Below, in pieces: positions 43,887 to 52,597 of a stretch of 64,000 bases of DNA (within the stretch, counting starts at the first letter, position 1; every line of letters starts with the position of its first letter). The DNA is from Marinobacter sp. SS21. GTDB lineage: Bacteria > Pseudomonadota > Gammaproteobacteria > Pseudomonadales > Oleiphilaceae. The translations under genes were made by a program, and so were the position numbers. The stretch is taken from contig NZ_JAQNDA010000005.1 in assembly GCF_028369065.1 (NCBI RefSeq), positions 227,308 through 291,307 of the forward strand, in the 5' to 3' direction. The notes beneath the pieces were generated by a model, which saw nothing but the letters and a program-made list of their open reading frames with translations, was not told where the DNA came from and searched no databases.

Positions 43887-43926
43887 TAAAAAAAAGCCCC
43901 CGGAATCTTTCGATGCCGGGGGCTCT
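43887..43926 (-). terminator. ilv attenuator terminator
   Basis: Reading the minus strand: AGCCCCCGG (43924-43916), a 12-nt loop, CCGGGGGCT (43903-43895), then eight T. A strong rho-independent terminator 58 bp before the ilvG start. Its 5' arm can instead pair with GGGGGCT inside the leader peptide gene (43977-43983), giving the antiterminator form. Confidence 0.9.
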
Positions 43927-43950
43927 TGGTGTTCGGTTCAGGTGTTGTCG

Positions 43951-44043
43951 CTATTTCACCTGCTCGTCCACGAAAAAGCCCCCGCGTGGTACGACGACCA
44001 CCAGGACCAGTTTCACTAGGACGATCACAGCGTTGAACTTCAT
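43951..44043 (-). CDS. ilvL: ilv operon leader peptide
   Basis: A 30-residue peptide starting MKFNAVIVLVKLVLVVVV and ending VDEQVK; 14 residues are valine, leucine or isoleucine, with four valines in a row. It stops 24 bp before the attenuator hairpin. This is the design of enterobacterial IlvL: ribosome stalling at scarce branched-chain aminoacyl-tRNA would expose the GGGGGCT segment and prevent termination. Too short for ordinary gene finders. Confidence 0.88.
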   Translation of the reverse strand: MKFNAVIVLVKLVLVVVVPRGGFFVDEQVK

Positions 44044-44087
44044 GAAATTACGGGCTTCGCAATTAAAAATGGGACAACAGTGATCAG

Positions 44088-44117
44088 AATCTACCCCAGG
44101 GGCTGATCGGCTTTCAA
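44088..44117 (-). promoter_or_regulatory. Candidate ilvLGM promoter
   Basis: On the minus strand TTGAAA (44117-44112) and TAGATT (44093-44088) lie 18 bp apart, placing a start about 38 bp before the leader peptide. A moderate match only. Confidence 0.4.
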
Positions 44118-44156
44118 GCATTTTTTGAGTTCAATGGATTATTCCCCGTTCGTTGC

Positions 44157-45878
44157 TCAGGCCGGGGGCGCGAGATTGGAGCGCAGTGCCAGCTCCGCCG
44201 CCGGGGGCAGCGGCGGCCGGGTTTTGCGGTCGTGGTTGCGCTCGGCAGCCGGCTTTCGAAGCTCTCGGGCAAGTCTGGAAAACTCGGTCTGGAAGGCCGC
44301 CAGGGTCCACTGGCCGAAGACGGTGTGGCCGCCTTCGTAGTGCTGCAGCTGGTATTCCTCACGGGTGGTGACATAGCCCATGTAGTCGTTGCAATAGGTG
44401 CATAGCAACACCTGTTCAACGCCCGTACCGGCCAGTTCCTGTGCGACGGTTTCCCGCAGCCGTTGGCCGGCCACGGTGGTGAACTCGCCCGGGCAGCACA
44501 CCAGGGCCAGTTGGCCGAGCGTGACGATCTGCAGGGGCAGTACCGTCGGCACCAGCGCGCTCTGCTCGATGGCACCGGCACGGGCCTGCCGTTTCAGTTC
44601 CGCCACCACCGGGTCGGCGAAGTCTGGCAGTTTCAGTCGCTGCAGCGGCATGCCCAGAATCTGCTTGCGACCGCCTTCGAGCAGGATGTCCTTTGGCCCC
44701 TGAGCCTGGTAGAGCCGCTGGTAATAGGCTCGCTCTGCGGTAGTGGCGCTTGCGCCCTGAAGGCGTTGTTTACGCAGTCGACGTGCCAGCCAACGGGCGC
44801 CCCTGGCCAGAACCGCCGGCATGCCGGGGCCATCAATGGGGGTGCCGGCAAAGAAGGAAACACCGTGACAGGGCTCGCTGGTGCACGCCATCTGCTCGCC
44901 ATCGGCGAAGCGGGCATCGGCCTGTCGATTGGTAAAGTCGACGTAACTCAACAGGGATTGGATGCCGCTGCCATTGATCCCGCGGTGCTGGCGGTGAAGC
45001 GCCTGGAAGGCAAGGTCGCTCTGGTAGCTGCCATTTTGGCGGGCGTAAGTGTATTCGGCCTCGCCACGCAGGCGTCGACGCCGGCGGGCGGCGCCTGGGC
45101 CGTGATAATGAGGCGACACATCCCCCGCCGTGCCCTGGGCGAAGATCGCCACCGGCTGGTGGGCACCGTCCCGCCGCAGTCGGGCCTCGGCCTCGGCAGC
45201 GGCGTAGCCCTTGTTGTCACCGTCGTAGCGGTGCCGGCGGTTGCCGACGCAGGTGGCATGAACGCCGAACAGTGACAGCAGTGCCTCGGTGCGGCCCTGA
45301 CGCCGCAACGCGATGACCGGCATGGTGCGATCCAGCGCCAGGTGGCTGTTTCGGGCGTTGCGCTGGGTGACTTCCGGGTTCTGGTTGTAGGCTTCCACGG
45401 AACGATTCCAGGCCACCGGCGTCTGCGGGGAGAAGGACGCTTCGGCCACGCTGATGTCGGTTGCCTGTGCAGTTTGCCAAGCCTCGGTCACGGCGGCCGT
45501 GGTGGCGTTCACGATGGCGTCCACATGGGCCGGGACGAAACCAGGGGTGACCAGATTGTAGAGCGCCTCATGGCTGCAGCCGCCGGGCCCGGAGTGGGTG
45601 TGGGTGCAGGTGAGCACCAGCTGTTGCTCGCAGAATCGCGCCCCCAGCAGGTCGGTCAGGCGGGCACAGATCCCGCTGCGCATGGCGTGGGTCACGTAAC
45701 CCAGGTCCAGGCAGCAGAAAATCAGCGTCTGTCCCCGTTGATCCTCCAGATACAAGGCGCGGCAGTACAGCGGCAACTGTACGCCGGTGGCGCGATGGTG
45801 CCACTGGCCATAACCGTGCATGGCATAGCCCTGCGGGGTGAGCTGGATCTGCTGTTTGCTCCAACCGGCGGTGTACAT
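44157..45878 (-). CDS. Neutral/alkaline ceramidase family protein
   Basis: 573 residues from the ATG at 45878 (AGGAC upstream). The neutral ceramidase N-terminal domain is clear: zinc-site THTHSGPGG, the nucleophile region QGTAGDVSPHYHGP (Ser in GDVS), and NDYMGYVTTREEYQLQHYEGGHTVFG-like segments near the C-terminus. Known bacterial ceramidases are secreted, but no signal peptide is visible here, and the usual C-terminal immunoglobulin-like domain appears absent. It may act on another amide lipid inside the cell. Confidence 0.85.
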   Translation of the reverse strand: MYTAGWSKQQIQLTPQGYAMHGYGQWHHRATGVQLPLYCRALYLEDQRGQTLIFCCLDLGYVTHAMRSGICARLTDLLGARFCEQQLVLTCTHTHSGPGGCSHEALYNLVTPGFVPAHVDAIVNATTAAVTEAWQTAQATDISVAEASFSPQTPVAWNRSVEAYNQNPEVTQRNARNSHLALDRTMPVIALRRQGRTEALLSLFGVHATCVGNRRHRYDGDNKGYAAAEAEARLRRDGAHQPVAIFAQGTAGDVSPHYHGPGAARRRRRLRGEAEYTYARQNGSYQSDLAFQALHRQHRGINGSGIQSLLSYVDFTNRQADARFADGEQMACTSEPCHGVSFFAGTPIDGPGMPAVLARGARWLARRLRKQRLQGASATTAERAYYQRLYQAQGPKDILLEGGRKQILGMPLQRLKLPDFADPVVAELKRQARAGAIEQSALVPTVLPLQIVTLGQLALVCCPGEFTTVAGQRLRETVAQELAGTGVEQVLLCTYCNDYMGYVTTREEYQLQHYEGGHTVFGQWTLAAFQTEFSRLARELRKPAAERNHDRKTRPPLPPAAELALRSNLAPPA

Positions 45879-46111
45879 GGGCGGGGGTCCTGCGCAGGTG
45901 TTGTTCCAAGGGTTGTCCGGAAGAGTAAAGTATACGTGATACACTGTCACTAATCGTGATGAATTAGGCCCCCTGGGACTGTCAGCAAGTAGAACTGTCA
46001 GCAACTGGGACTGCCAGCGGGTGGGCTGTCTATATGTGGGGCGGGGGGATTAGCCGGCGAGGCGTGTCTTGGCTGCGGACCCGCCGGCAAGGATCGTTGT
46101 GGCGACCGTGG

Positions 46112-47737
46112 TCAGTGGTGGAAACGGCCGGCGATGGCCTCCGCCTCTGTCGCCATGCCTTCCAGTTGCGGCACAGTTTGCAGGTTTTCGGTGGCGGCCT
46201 GTTTCATGGTCTCGGAGATCTCCGCAATTTCCGTGATATTGCGGTTGATGTCCTCGCTGACGCTGGTTTGTTCCTCCGCCGCCGTGGCCACCTGGGTGGT
46301 GGCGTCGCTGACGCTGGTCATGCTGCCATTGATGCGGACCAGGGTCTCTCGCACCGTCGACACTGCCTCGGTGGTTTCCTGGGTGACGATCTCGCTGGCC
46401 TGCATGTACTCCGTGGCATCCCGGGAGCCGGAGGCGATGGCGTCGATGATGCGATCGATCTCCACCGTTGCGTCCTGGGTTTTGGCCGCCAGGGTTCGAA
46501 CTTCGTCGGCCACCACGGCGAAGCCCCGGCCGGCCTCGCCCGCCCGCGCCGCCTCGATAGCCGCATTGAGGGCCAGCAGGTTGGTCTGATCGGCGATTTC
46601 CCGGATCACCTTCATCACGTCGCTGACCCGACGGCCATCGTCGGCCAGTTGGTTGACGGTTTCCGCCGAGGTCCGAATCTGCGCCGCCAGCCGGTTCATG
46701 CTTTCCATCGCGCGATGGATTTCCTGGTCCGCCTGCCCGGTCTGCTGGGAGGTCTCCTGCACCTGGGTGGCGACCGACGCTGCATGTTGCGCTACATCCT
46801 GGGCCGTGGCGGACATTTCATTCATGGCGGTCGCCACCTGATCGATGCGCAGGTGAGCTTCGCTGGATTGTGACGACACCTTGTCGGCGTTCCCGGCGAT
46901 GATGTCGCGGGTGTGGTTCAGTTGCTCCGCGGTGCTGGTCATTTGGCGGCCGGTGGTGGCGAGGAAGTCGTGCAGCCGCCGTGCCGCCTCGGCGAGCCGG
47001 CCCAGTTCGTCCTCACGCTGCAGACTGACGCGCTCGGACAGGTCGCCGTCGCTCAGTTTTTGCAGCTGTGCGGTGATGACCTGGGTGGGCTTGATAACCG
47101 CACGCATCAACACCACAAGACAGGCCACCGTCCCCAACACAATCGCCAGCAACAGGAGGGAGCCGACTCGCCAGGTGTTGGCAGAGACCTCATTGCTGAT
47201 GCTCTGGGCGTCTGCCAGGGCCTGGGCGCGAATTAACGCGGTGGCGTCTCCAAGCAGTTGGGCGGGCTCCCGGTCGATGCCGGCGACGGCCCGGTCACCG
47301 GCCGACGGGTCCATGCCGGCATCCACAAACGCCTGGTAGCCTTGACGATAGGCATCGCCCATCCGCCGATGGGCTTGCTGGAAGTCAGACAGAAGTTGGG
47401 TAACCTTCGCCTGGTCCAGGTTGCCAAGCAGCTGCTCCAGGCGGGACTGGATCTCGGATTCCTGCTCCTGGAATCGGTCCCAATACTTTGCCCGCTGGTC
47501 CGGGTCTGTGCCGCGGATCAGGGTGTTCTTCCATTCCTGTACCTGGGTCTTGAAGCTGATCAGGATGTCCTGGGCTTCCAGGGCACTCACCATATCCTTG
47601 CCTGCGAGGTGGTCATATTCATCCTTGGCCTGCAGCGAATACGCAAGGTAGAACGCCGCAACGACCGCCACGGCCAGGTTGGCCGCGAGCACGATGGTCA
47701 GTACCCGATTGAGAATGCTGCGTGAATACCATTGCAT
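46112..47737 (-). CDS. Methyl-accepting chemotaxis protein
   Basis: 541 residues. Membrane helix 11-33, a periplasmic sensor of about 155 residues, second helix near 190-215, HAMP ([19 protein letters not shown]) and a long coiled signalling domain whose hairpin tip [20 protein letters not shown] is intact. The sensor domain resembles a four-helix bundle; its ligand is unknown. No CheA/CheW genes are near, as usual for scattered chemoreceptors. Confidence 0.94.
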   Translation of the reverse strand: MQWYSRSILNRVLTIVLAANLAVAVVAAFYLAYSLQAKDEYDHLAGKDMVSALEAQDILISFKTQVQEWKNTLIRGTDPDQRAKYWDRFQEQESEIQSRLEQLLGNLDQAKVTQLLSDFQQAHRRMGDAYRQGYQAFVDAGMDPSAGDRAVAGIDREPAQLLGDATALIRAQALADAQSISNEVSANTWRVGSLLLLAIVLGTVACLVVLMRAVIKPTQVITAQLQKLSDGDLSERVSLQREDELGRLAEAARRLHDFLATTGRQMTSTAEQLNHTRDIIAGNADKVSSQSSEAHLRIDQVATAMNEMSATAQDVAQHAASVATQVQETSQQTGQADQEIHRAMESMNRLAAQIRTSAETVNQLADDGRRVSDVMKVIREIADQTNLLALNAAIEAARAGEAGRGFAVVADEVRTLAAKTQDATVEIDRIIDAIASGSRDATEYMQASEIVTQETTEAVSTVRETLVRINGSMTSVSDATTQVATAAEEQTSVSEDINRNITEIAEISETMKQAATENLQTVPQLEGMATEAEAIAGRFHH

Positions 47738-47882
47738 GGGAGCGCTCCGATCGGGTTTGGTTGATGCAAAAAGTCGAACAGTCTAGCTGAAGACAGCGTT
47801 CGATCTGTGCCTTAATTGTGACGCTTGTTTGATATTTGTTACCAGCAACAGGCGTACGAAAGTAATGGACATTTTCCCTTTT

Positions 47883-47901
47883 AAATGAAAATCATTATCA
47901 G
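47883..47901 (+). promoter_or_regulatory. Fur box
   Basis: TTAAATGAAAATCATTATC matches 15 of 19 positions of the classical Fur box, with the right half perfect. It lies 44 bp before the ATG of the 35-residue gene at 47945 and about 145 bp from the divergent chemoreceptor start. Confidence 0.75.
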
Positions 47902-47944
47902 TTACTATTTGAGTGGTGTAGGGATCGACTCGTCGGAGGGAGCT

Positions 47945-48052
47945 ATGACAACCGAAGCGGAAGTGCACGAAGGACTCAAGCTGGCGGCGGTAGGCCTGGG
48001 CCTGGCCACCTTTGTTGCCGGCGTGCTGGTGTTAGTGAGCGCTATTGGCTGA
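47945..48052 (+). CDS. Small single-helix membrane protein, probably iron-regulated
   Basis: 35 residues beginning MTTEAEVHEGLKLAAVGLG and continuing as one hydrophobic helix (ATFVAGVLVLVSAIG). GGAGGGAG lies a few bases before the ATG, and a Fur box sits at 47883-47901. The combination of strong ribosome site, regulator site and transmembrane helix supports a real small gene that standard annotation would skip. No homologue is recognised; function unknown. Confidence 0.7.
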   Translation: MTTEAEVHEGLKLAAVGLGLATFVAGVLVLVSAIG

Positions 48053-48128
48053 GCGCGATCGGCTGACATAGTCGTTCCTTGCGGTAGCTGCGGCAGGTGC
48101 CTTCTCCAGCGCGCGTCCTGCGGGGGCG

Positions 48129-48140
48129 TTCAGAGGCTCC
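48129..48140 (+). repeat. Dispersed intergenic motif, copy 4 (TTCAGAGGCTCC)
   Basis: Exact 12-mer, 56 bp upstream of truC and in the same orientation. Confidence 0.55.
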
Positions 48141-48195
48141 GTCAAAATAAGGGAGAGACAGGAACAGTTGGGAACGGGTTGGAAAACCGCTTAGA

Positions 48196-48987
48196 ATGCG
48201 CGGAACCCCAGAGCTACCGTATCCGATGACTGCCTCGCTTACCCCACGCAATCCTTTGACACTGCTGTACCAGGACGATGCCCTGCTGGTGGTCCACAAA
48301 CCGGCGGGACTGCTGGTACACCGCAGCCCCATCGACCGGCATGAAACCGAGTTTGCCCTGCAGTATGCCCGGGCGCTGAACGGCGGGCGTCACGTGTACC
48401 CGGTTCATCGCCTGGATCGGCCCACATCCGGGGTGCTGGTGTTTGCCCGCCACCCAGACATCGCACGGTTGCTGGGGCAGAAAATGATGGCGGGGGAGAT
48501 TGAGAAGACCTATCTGGCGGTGGTGCGGGGTTGGCCCCAGGCCAGTGGCGAGATCGATCACCCCCTCAGGGATGAGCCAGAGGACCGTCGACTTCGGCAC
48601 CGTGAGCAGACAGTCCGGGAGGCTCGGACGCTCTACCGGACCCTGGCCACCACCGAACTGGCGGTGGCGATTGAAACCTATCCCACCAGCCGTTACGCAT
48701 TGGTTGAGCTGATGCCTCAGACTGGCCGCAAGCACCAGCTTCGCCGCCACATGAAACACATCAGCCACCCCATCATTGGGGATGCCAACCATGGCCGCGG
48801 CCGGCACAACCGTTACTTTGCCCAGCGGTTTGGGCAGGGAAGGCTGCTGCTGGCTGCTGTGAGCATGGCTTTTCGTCATCCCGTCAGCGGGCAGCGGATC
48901 ACCCTGGAGGCGCCGCCGGAGGCCAGCTTCCTGCAGGCGATGGACATCTTTCCCGAGGTGCCGTCACTGCCGTGGGGCGGCCAATAG
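48196..48987 (+). CDS. truC: tRNA pseudouridine(65) synthase TruC
   Basis: 263 residues (an in-frame ATG at 48226 is an alternative start). RluA-family catalytic D74 in HRLDRPTSGVLV; the blocks YPTSRYALVELMPQTGRKHQ and RRHMKHISHPIIGDANHG match E. coli TruC closely, and there is no S4 domain. It isomerises U65 in the T-loop region of certain tRNAs. It converges on the GGDEF/EAL gene across a short tandem repeat. Confidence 0.92.
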   Translation: MRGTPELPYPMTASLTPRNPLTLLYQDDALLVVHKPAGLLVHRSPIDRHETEFALQYARALNGGRHVYPVHRLDRPTSGVLVFARHPDIARLLGQKMMAGEIEKTYLAVVRGWPQASGEIDHPLRDEPEDRRLRHREQTVREARTLYRTLATTELAVAIETYPTSRYALVELMPQTGRKHQLRRHMKHISHPIIGDANHGRGRHNRYFAQRFGQGRLLLAAVSMAFRHPVSGQRITLEAPPEASFLQAMDIFPEVPSLPWGGQ

Positions 48988-49011
48988 GCAAAAGGTCTCC
49001 CTGGTACTGCA

Positions 49012-49077
49012 GCCTGGAAAACTGTGCCTGGAGACCATGCCTGAAAACCATGCCTGAAAACCATGCCTGGATACCTC
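49012..49077. repeat. 13-bp tandem repeat, five copies
   Basis: Units begin at 49012, 49026, 49039, 49052 and 49065 with the form GCCTGRAAACCAT (units 3 and 4 identical). It fills the gap between convergent truC and the GGDEF/EAL gene. Likely a small variable-number repeat. Confidence 0.75.
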
Positions 49078-49084
49078 AGCCCGG

Positions 49085-51016
49085 CTACGTCCGGATCGCC
49101 GTGGCGTGGTTGAGGATAAAGCGCTCCAGGAATGCCTCAAACGGCAGGGGCTTGCTGTAGCGATATCCCTGCAGGAATTCGCAGTGCTGAGCTCGCAGCC
49201 ATTGCTCGTGGGCCAGTGTTTCCACCCCTTCCGCCACCACCGACAGTCCCAGTCCCCGGGCCAGGCCGAGGATTGACAGCGTGATGGCGCAATCATCCTC
49301 GTCGTCGGGAATGTCCATGATGAACGAACGGTCAATCTTGATCTTGGAAAACGGCAGGCTCTTGAGGCGGGCCAGTGAGGAATAACCGGTGCCGAAATCG
49401 TCGATGGCCAGTTCGGAGCCGGCGGCGACAATCCGGTTGAGGGTGGTGCGCAGGGTCTTGGAATCGCCCTGTATGGCGTCTTCGGTCACCTCGAAATGCA
49501 GCACGCTCGGACATACCCCAAATTCCTGACAGATTGAGGCAATGTCATCCGGCAACTTCGGGTTCAATACCTGCTCTGAGGCAAGGTTAACCGAGATGAC
49601 GGGCAATTTTGCCTGTCGGGCGCGAGCTTGCTGTAGGTGCCGGCAAACCAGTCGCAGCACGCAGCTTCCCAGTTCGTACATCAGGCCGGCGCCGCGGGCG
49701 ACCTCCAGAAACTCAATGGGCGTTAACAGGCCCCGGTCGGGATGTTCCCACCGTACCAGTGCCTCAGCACTGACCGGTGCCTCAGCGCCGACTAAAGCCT
49801 CAGCGCCGACCAAAGCCTCAGCGCTGGCGGGAGTGCGGACATCGCTGCTGTAAATGGGCTGGTAGTGCACTTCCAGGGCTTCGTTGAGGATGGCCTGGCG
49901 GAGCTCCCGCTCCATGGCGAATCGTGAGCGGGCGGTGGTCTGAATGGAACTGTCGAATCGGCAGGTCTGCCCCAGGCCCCGCTGCTTGGCGTGATACATG
50001 GCGGCTTCGGCACTGCGCAGCAGGGACTCGGCGTCGTGGCCGTCGTCGGGATACTCGCAGATGCCCAGGCTGGCGCTCAAACTCAGATGTTGACCATGGA
50101 TCTTGAGCGGGGGCTCTATTTCCTGGCGAATGCGGTTGACGAGCTCGTCCAGGGCGTCCAGCAGTGGCCCATGGTCTACAATCAGCGCAAACTCATCGCC
50201 GCCGATGCGGGCCAGCAGGTCCTTGCCCGGTAGTTTGAGATCGCTCAGCCGGCGCCCCACCTCGGCGATGACCGCATCCCCAACCTGGGGCCCCAGACCG
50301 TCGTTGATCGTCTTCAGCCGATCCAGATCAAGCCACAACAACGCAAACCGGCCCGTTTTTCTGCGCCGGATCTTGCTGATCAGATACCCCATGCGGTCCC
50401 GCAGGCTGTTCAGGTTGGCCAGGCCGGTGAGGGTATCGAAACGGGTGACATACTCCAGTTTGCGCTTGGAGTCGAGCCAGGCTTCCTGGGTGTTGATCAG
50501 GCTAATGGTGTCTGCCACCGCCACCACGAACGACAGTTCGGGCAGGGTCCAGTGGTGGAGTGCCAGGCTTTCAATGCAGATCACACCACTGGGGCGGGCG
50601 CCGTCGAAAATTGGCGCGTCCAGCATGGACTGGATGCCTAAAGGAATCAGGTAGTTGGCGGTAAAGCTTTGAGTGGCGGAGTGGGTCTGGGCATGGCTGG
50701 CATCGATTAACCTGGCCTTTTCCAGCTGCTGGAAATACCGGGGATGGTCGCTCCGATACAGCACCGGGGGCTCGGCGGTATCCGGGGCGGGCGCGTCGGC
50801 TGGCCGCCGATTGCGGTCAAACAGGTGCTCGCGGTTTAGCCGGTCATGACCGTGGCTCAGTTGCCAGACGCTGACACGGTCCATGCCCAGCGCCTTCGCG
50901 CATAATTCCGTCAGCGCCGCCAGCTTTTGCTCGCGGTGATCGTTGATGAATTCCGCGCTGTGGCTGAGTTGCATCAGCTGTTCGTGAAAGCGGGTAAAGA
51001 GCCGGCTGTCTGACAT
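49085..51016 (-). CDS. GAF-GGDEF-EAL bifunctional cyclic-di-GMP protein
   Basis: 643 residues. A GAF sensor domain (about 20-180) is followed by a GGDEF domain with intact IGGDEFAL and an EAL domain with DDFGTGYSSL, VNLASEQ and AEGVETLAHEQW, so both cyclase and phosphodiesterase may be active. The EAL signature itself is embedded in a tandem duplication: the unit AEALV occurs several times in a row before the true AEALVRWEHP (49758-49820), an insertion not seen in ordinary EAL proteins. No membrane helices. Confidence 0.93.
   Translation of the reverse strand: MSDSRLFTRFHEQLMQLSHSAEFINDHREQKLAALTELCAKALGMDRVSVWQLSHGHDRLNREHLFDRNRRPADAPAPDTAEPPVLYRSDHPRYFQQLEKARLIDASHAQTHSATQSFTANYLIPLGIQSMLDAPIFDGARPSGVICIESLALHHWTLPELSFVVAVADTISLINTQEAWLDSKRKLEYVTRFDTLTGLANLNSLRDRMGYLISKIRRRKTGRFALLWLDLDRLKTINDGLGPQVGDAVIAEVGRRLSDLKLPGKDLLARIGGDEFALIVDHGPLLDALDELVNRIRQEIEPPLKIHGQHLSLSASLGICEYPDDGHDAESLLRSAEAAMYHAKQRGLGQTCRFDSSIQTTARSRFAMERELRQAILNEALEVHYQPIYSSDVRTPASAEALVGAEALVGAEAPVSAEALVRWEHPDRGLLTPIEFLEVARGAGLMYELGSCVLRLVCRHLQQARARQAKLPVISVNLASEQVLNPKLPDDIASICQEFGVCPSVLHFEVTEDAIQGDSKTLRTTLNRIVAAGSELAIDDFGTGYSSLARLKSLPFSKIKIDRSFIMDIPDDEDDCAITLSILGLARGLGLSVVAEGVETLAHEQWLRAQHCEFLQGYRYSKPLPFEAFLERFILNHATAIRT
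49758..49820 (-). repeat. 18-bp in-frame tandem repeat inside the EAL domain
   Basis: Four units of about 18 bp encode (S/G)AEALV-like hexapeptides, the last being the real EAL motif. The others push the active-site glutamate away from the preceding strand by about 18 residues. Confidence 0.75.
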
Positions 51017-51090
51017 GGTGGGCGATCACCGCTCCAGGTTAACGGTTAGTCGGGGCTCACCGCCGTAGCCCAAGCACCGGGCCATTATCA

Positions 51091-51103
51091 GGGAGACTCT
51101 GAA
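51091..51103 (-). repeat. Dispersed intergenic motif, copy with one mismatch (TTCAGAGTCTCCC)
   Basis: One mismatch to TTCAGAGGCTCCC. Together with the facing copy at 51106-51117 it makes an inverted repeat separated by two bases, 75 bp upstream of the GGDEF/EAL gene. Confidence 0.45.
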
Positions 51104-51105
51104 CA

Positions 51106-51117
51106 TTCATAGGCTCC
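51106..51117 (+). repeat. Dispersed intergenic motif, facing copy (TTCATAGGCTCC)
   Basis: One mismatch to TTCAGAGGCTCC; opposite orientation to the neighbour at 51091, giving the only palindromic arrangement of the motif in the window. Followed by TTA as in other copies. Confidence 0.45.
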
Positions 51118-51134
51118 TTAATAATGGCAACGGG

Positions 51135-52565
51135 TCATGGGGCTGTCCAATCTGCGAGCGTGGGGAAGGGGGCTGCCTGTTCAAGTGCGTAGGCCAGCTC
51201 CAGCAGGACTCGGTCCTGGCCGGGGCGGGCCATGAGCTGCACCGCCACTGGCAGGCCGTCTTCGGTTTTGCTCATGGGCAGGGCGATGGCGGGTGCTCCG
51301 GTGGCGTTTGCCAGGGGCGTGAATCCCACGTAGTGGGTCAGCCGTTCAAACAGGGTGTCGAACGGCAGCCGCGGGCTCAGGTGACCGAGTGGCGGGGTGG
51401 TATGGCCGACCACTGGCATCAGTACGGCGTCGTAGCCGGCCATGCCGGCTTCAAAATCCTGGCCGGAACGGCGCAGGCGCCATAGCGCTCCGGGCAGGCG
51501 GTGGGCCTGTTTGCGAAACATGCGGCTGAGGCCGTCCGTCAGTCCATCCGCCTTGTGGCGATCGAAGCCGCCCGCCAGCAACCAGCGGCCGGAGTGTTTC
51601 ATCAGTGCCGCCAGCATGCCCCAGTACAGGGCGAAATCCTCCGCAAACTGGGCATCAATCGGGACCGGCATCGGCGAGACATCGTGGCCAAGCTCCTGCA
51701 GCAGTCTGCCGGTGGCCTCCACGGCGGTGCGGGTATCCGCATCGGTGTGGTAACCATTGATCGAGTCCGTCACCAGGCCGATGCGCAGTGCTTGTGTGCC
51801 AGGCCCGCTGACCCGGCCCAGCATCGGCAGCTTGCGATTGTGGTAGTAGGCCTCGGCCTCGGCGTAGAAATTGGCGGTATCCCGCACCGTCCGGGTCACG
51901 ACCCCCTCACCGATGATGTTCACCGGCAGTGCCCGGGCAGCGGGGTTGTCCACCAGGCGCCCCCGGCTTGGTTTCAGCCCCACCAGACCACAGCAGGCGG
52001 CGGGTATGCGGATGGAGCCGCCGCCGTCATTGGCGTGGGCGATGGGTACTACGCCGGCGGCCACCAGTGCCGCGGCGCCACCGGAGGAGGCACCCGCGGA
52101 GTGGCCGGTATGCCACGGATTACGGGTGGGCTCGGCGTGGGCAGGTTCGGTACTGGCATTGAAACCGAACTCCGGCAGCGCACTCTTGCCGAGGCAGACG
52201 AAGCCCTGGGCCAGGTATTGGCGGGCGAAGGGGCTGTCCTGGCGGCTGATGGGGGCGGTCACGGCGGCGCTGCCATGACCGGTGCGGTAGCCACGGACAT
52301 CGGTGTTGTCCTTGACGTAAGTAGGCACGCCGGCAAAACAGCCGGAATTGGCGGTGCGCTGCACCGGCGGCACCTCGTCGTCTCCATGCCCAACCACGCC
52401 GTTGAGCTGGGGCGCAATCCGGGCGGCCCTGGCCTGGGCTGCCGAGAGCACCTCCTCGGCGCTGAGTTTTCCGGTTCGGATCAACTGGGCGAGGGCGGTG
52501 GCATCGTGATCCGCGAGAGCGTCATCACCGAAGGCGTGCAAGGGGGTAGGGCGTTGCTGGGGCAT
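51135..52565 (-). CDS. Amidase
   Basis: 476 residues. The amidase signature is complete: lysine in YVKDNTDVRGY, the Gly/Ser-rich block GASSGGAAALVAAGVVPIA and the nucleophile in NDGGGSIRIPAACCGLVGL. No signal peptide. These Ser-Ser-Lys hydrolases cut many amides (including GatA-like and aryl-acyl types), so the substrate cannot be told. It is 33 bp downstream of the djlA gene on the same strand. Confidence 0.92.
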   Translation of the reverse strand: MPQQRPTPLHAFGDDALADHDATALAQLIRTGKLSAEEVLSAAQARAARIAPQLNGVVGHGDDEVPPVQRTANSGCFAGVPTYVKDNTDVRGYRTGHGSAAVTAPISRQDSPFARQYLAQGFVCLGKSALPEFGFNASTEPAHAEPTRNPWHTGHSAGASSGGAAALVAAGVVPIAHANDGGGSIRIPAACCGLVGLKPSRGRLVDNPAARALPVNIIGEGVVTRTVRDTANFYAEAEAYYHNRKLPMLGRVSGPGTQALRIGLVTDSINGYHTDADTRTAVEATGRLLQELGHDVSPMPVPIDAQFAEDFALYWGMLAALMKHSGRWLLAGGFDRHKADGLTDGLSRMFRKQAHRLPGALWRLRRSGQDFEAGMAGYDAVLMPVVGHTTPPLGHLSPRLPFDTLFERLTHYVGFTPLANATGAPAIALPMSKTEDGLPVAVQLMARPGQDRVLLELAYALEQAAPFPTLADWTAP

Positions 52566-52597
52566 CAGGGAGTCCGAATCACGTCACAGACGGTGGG

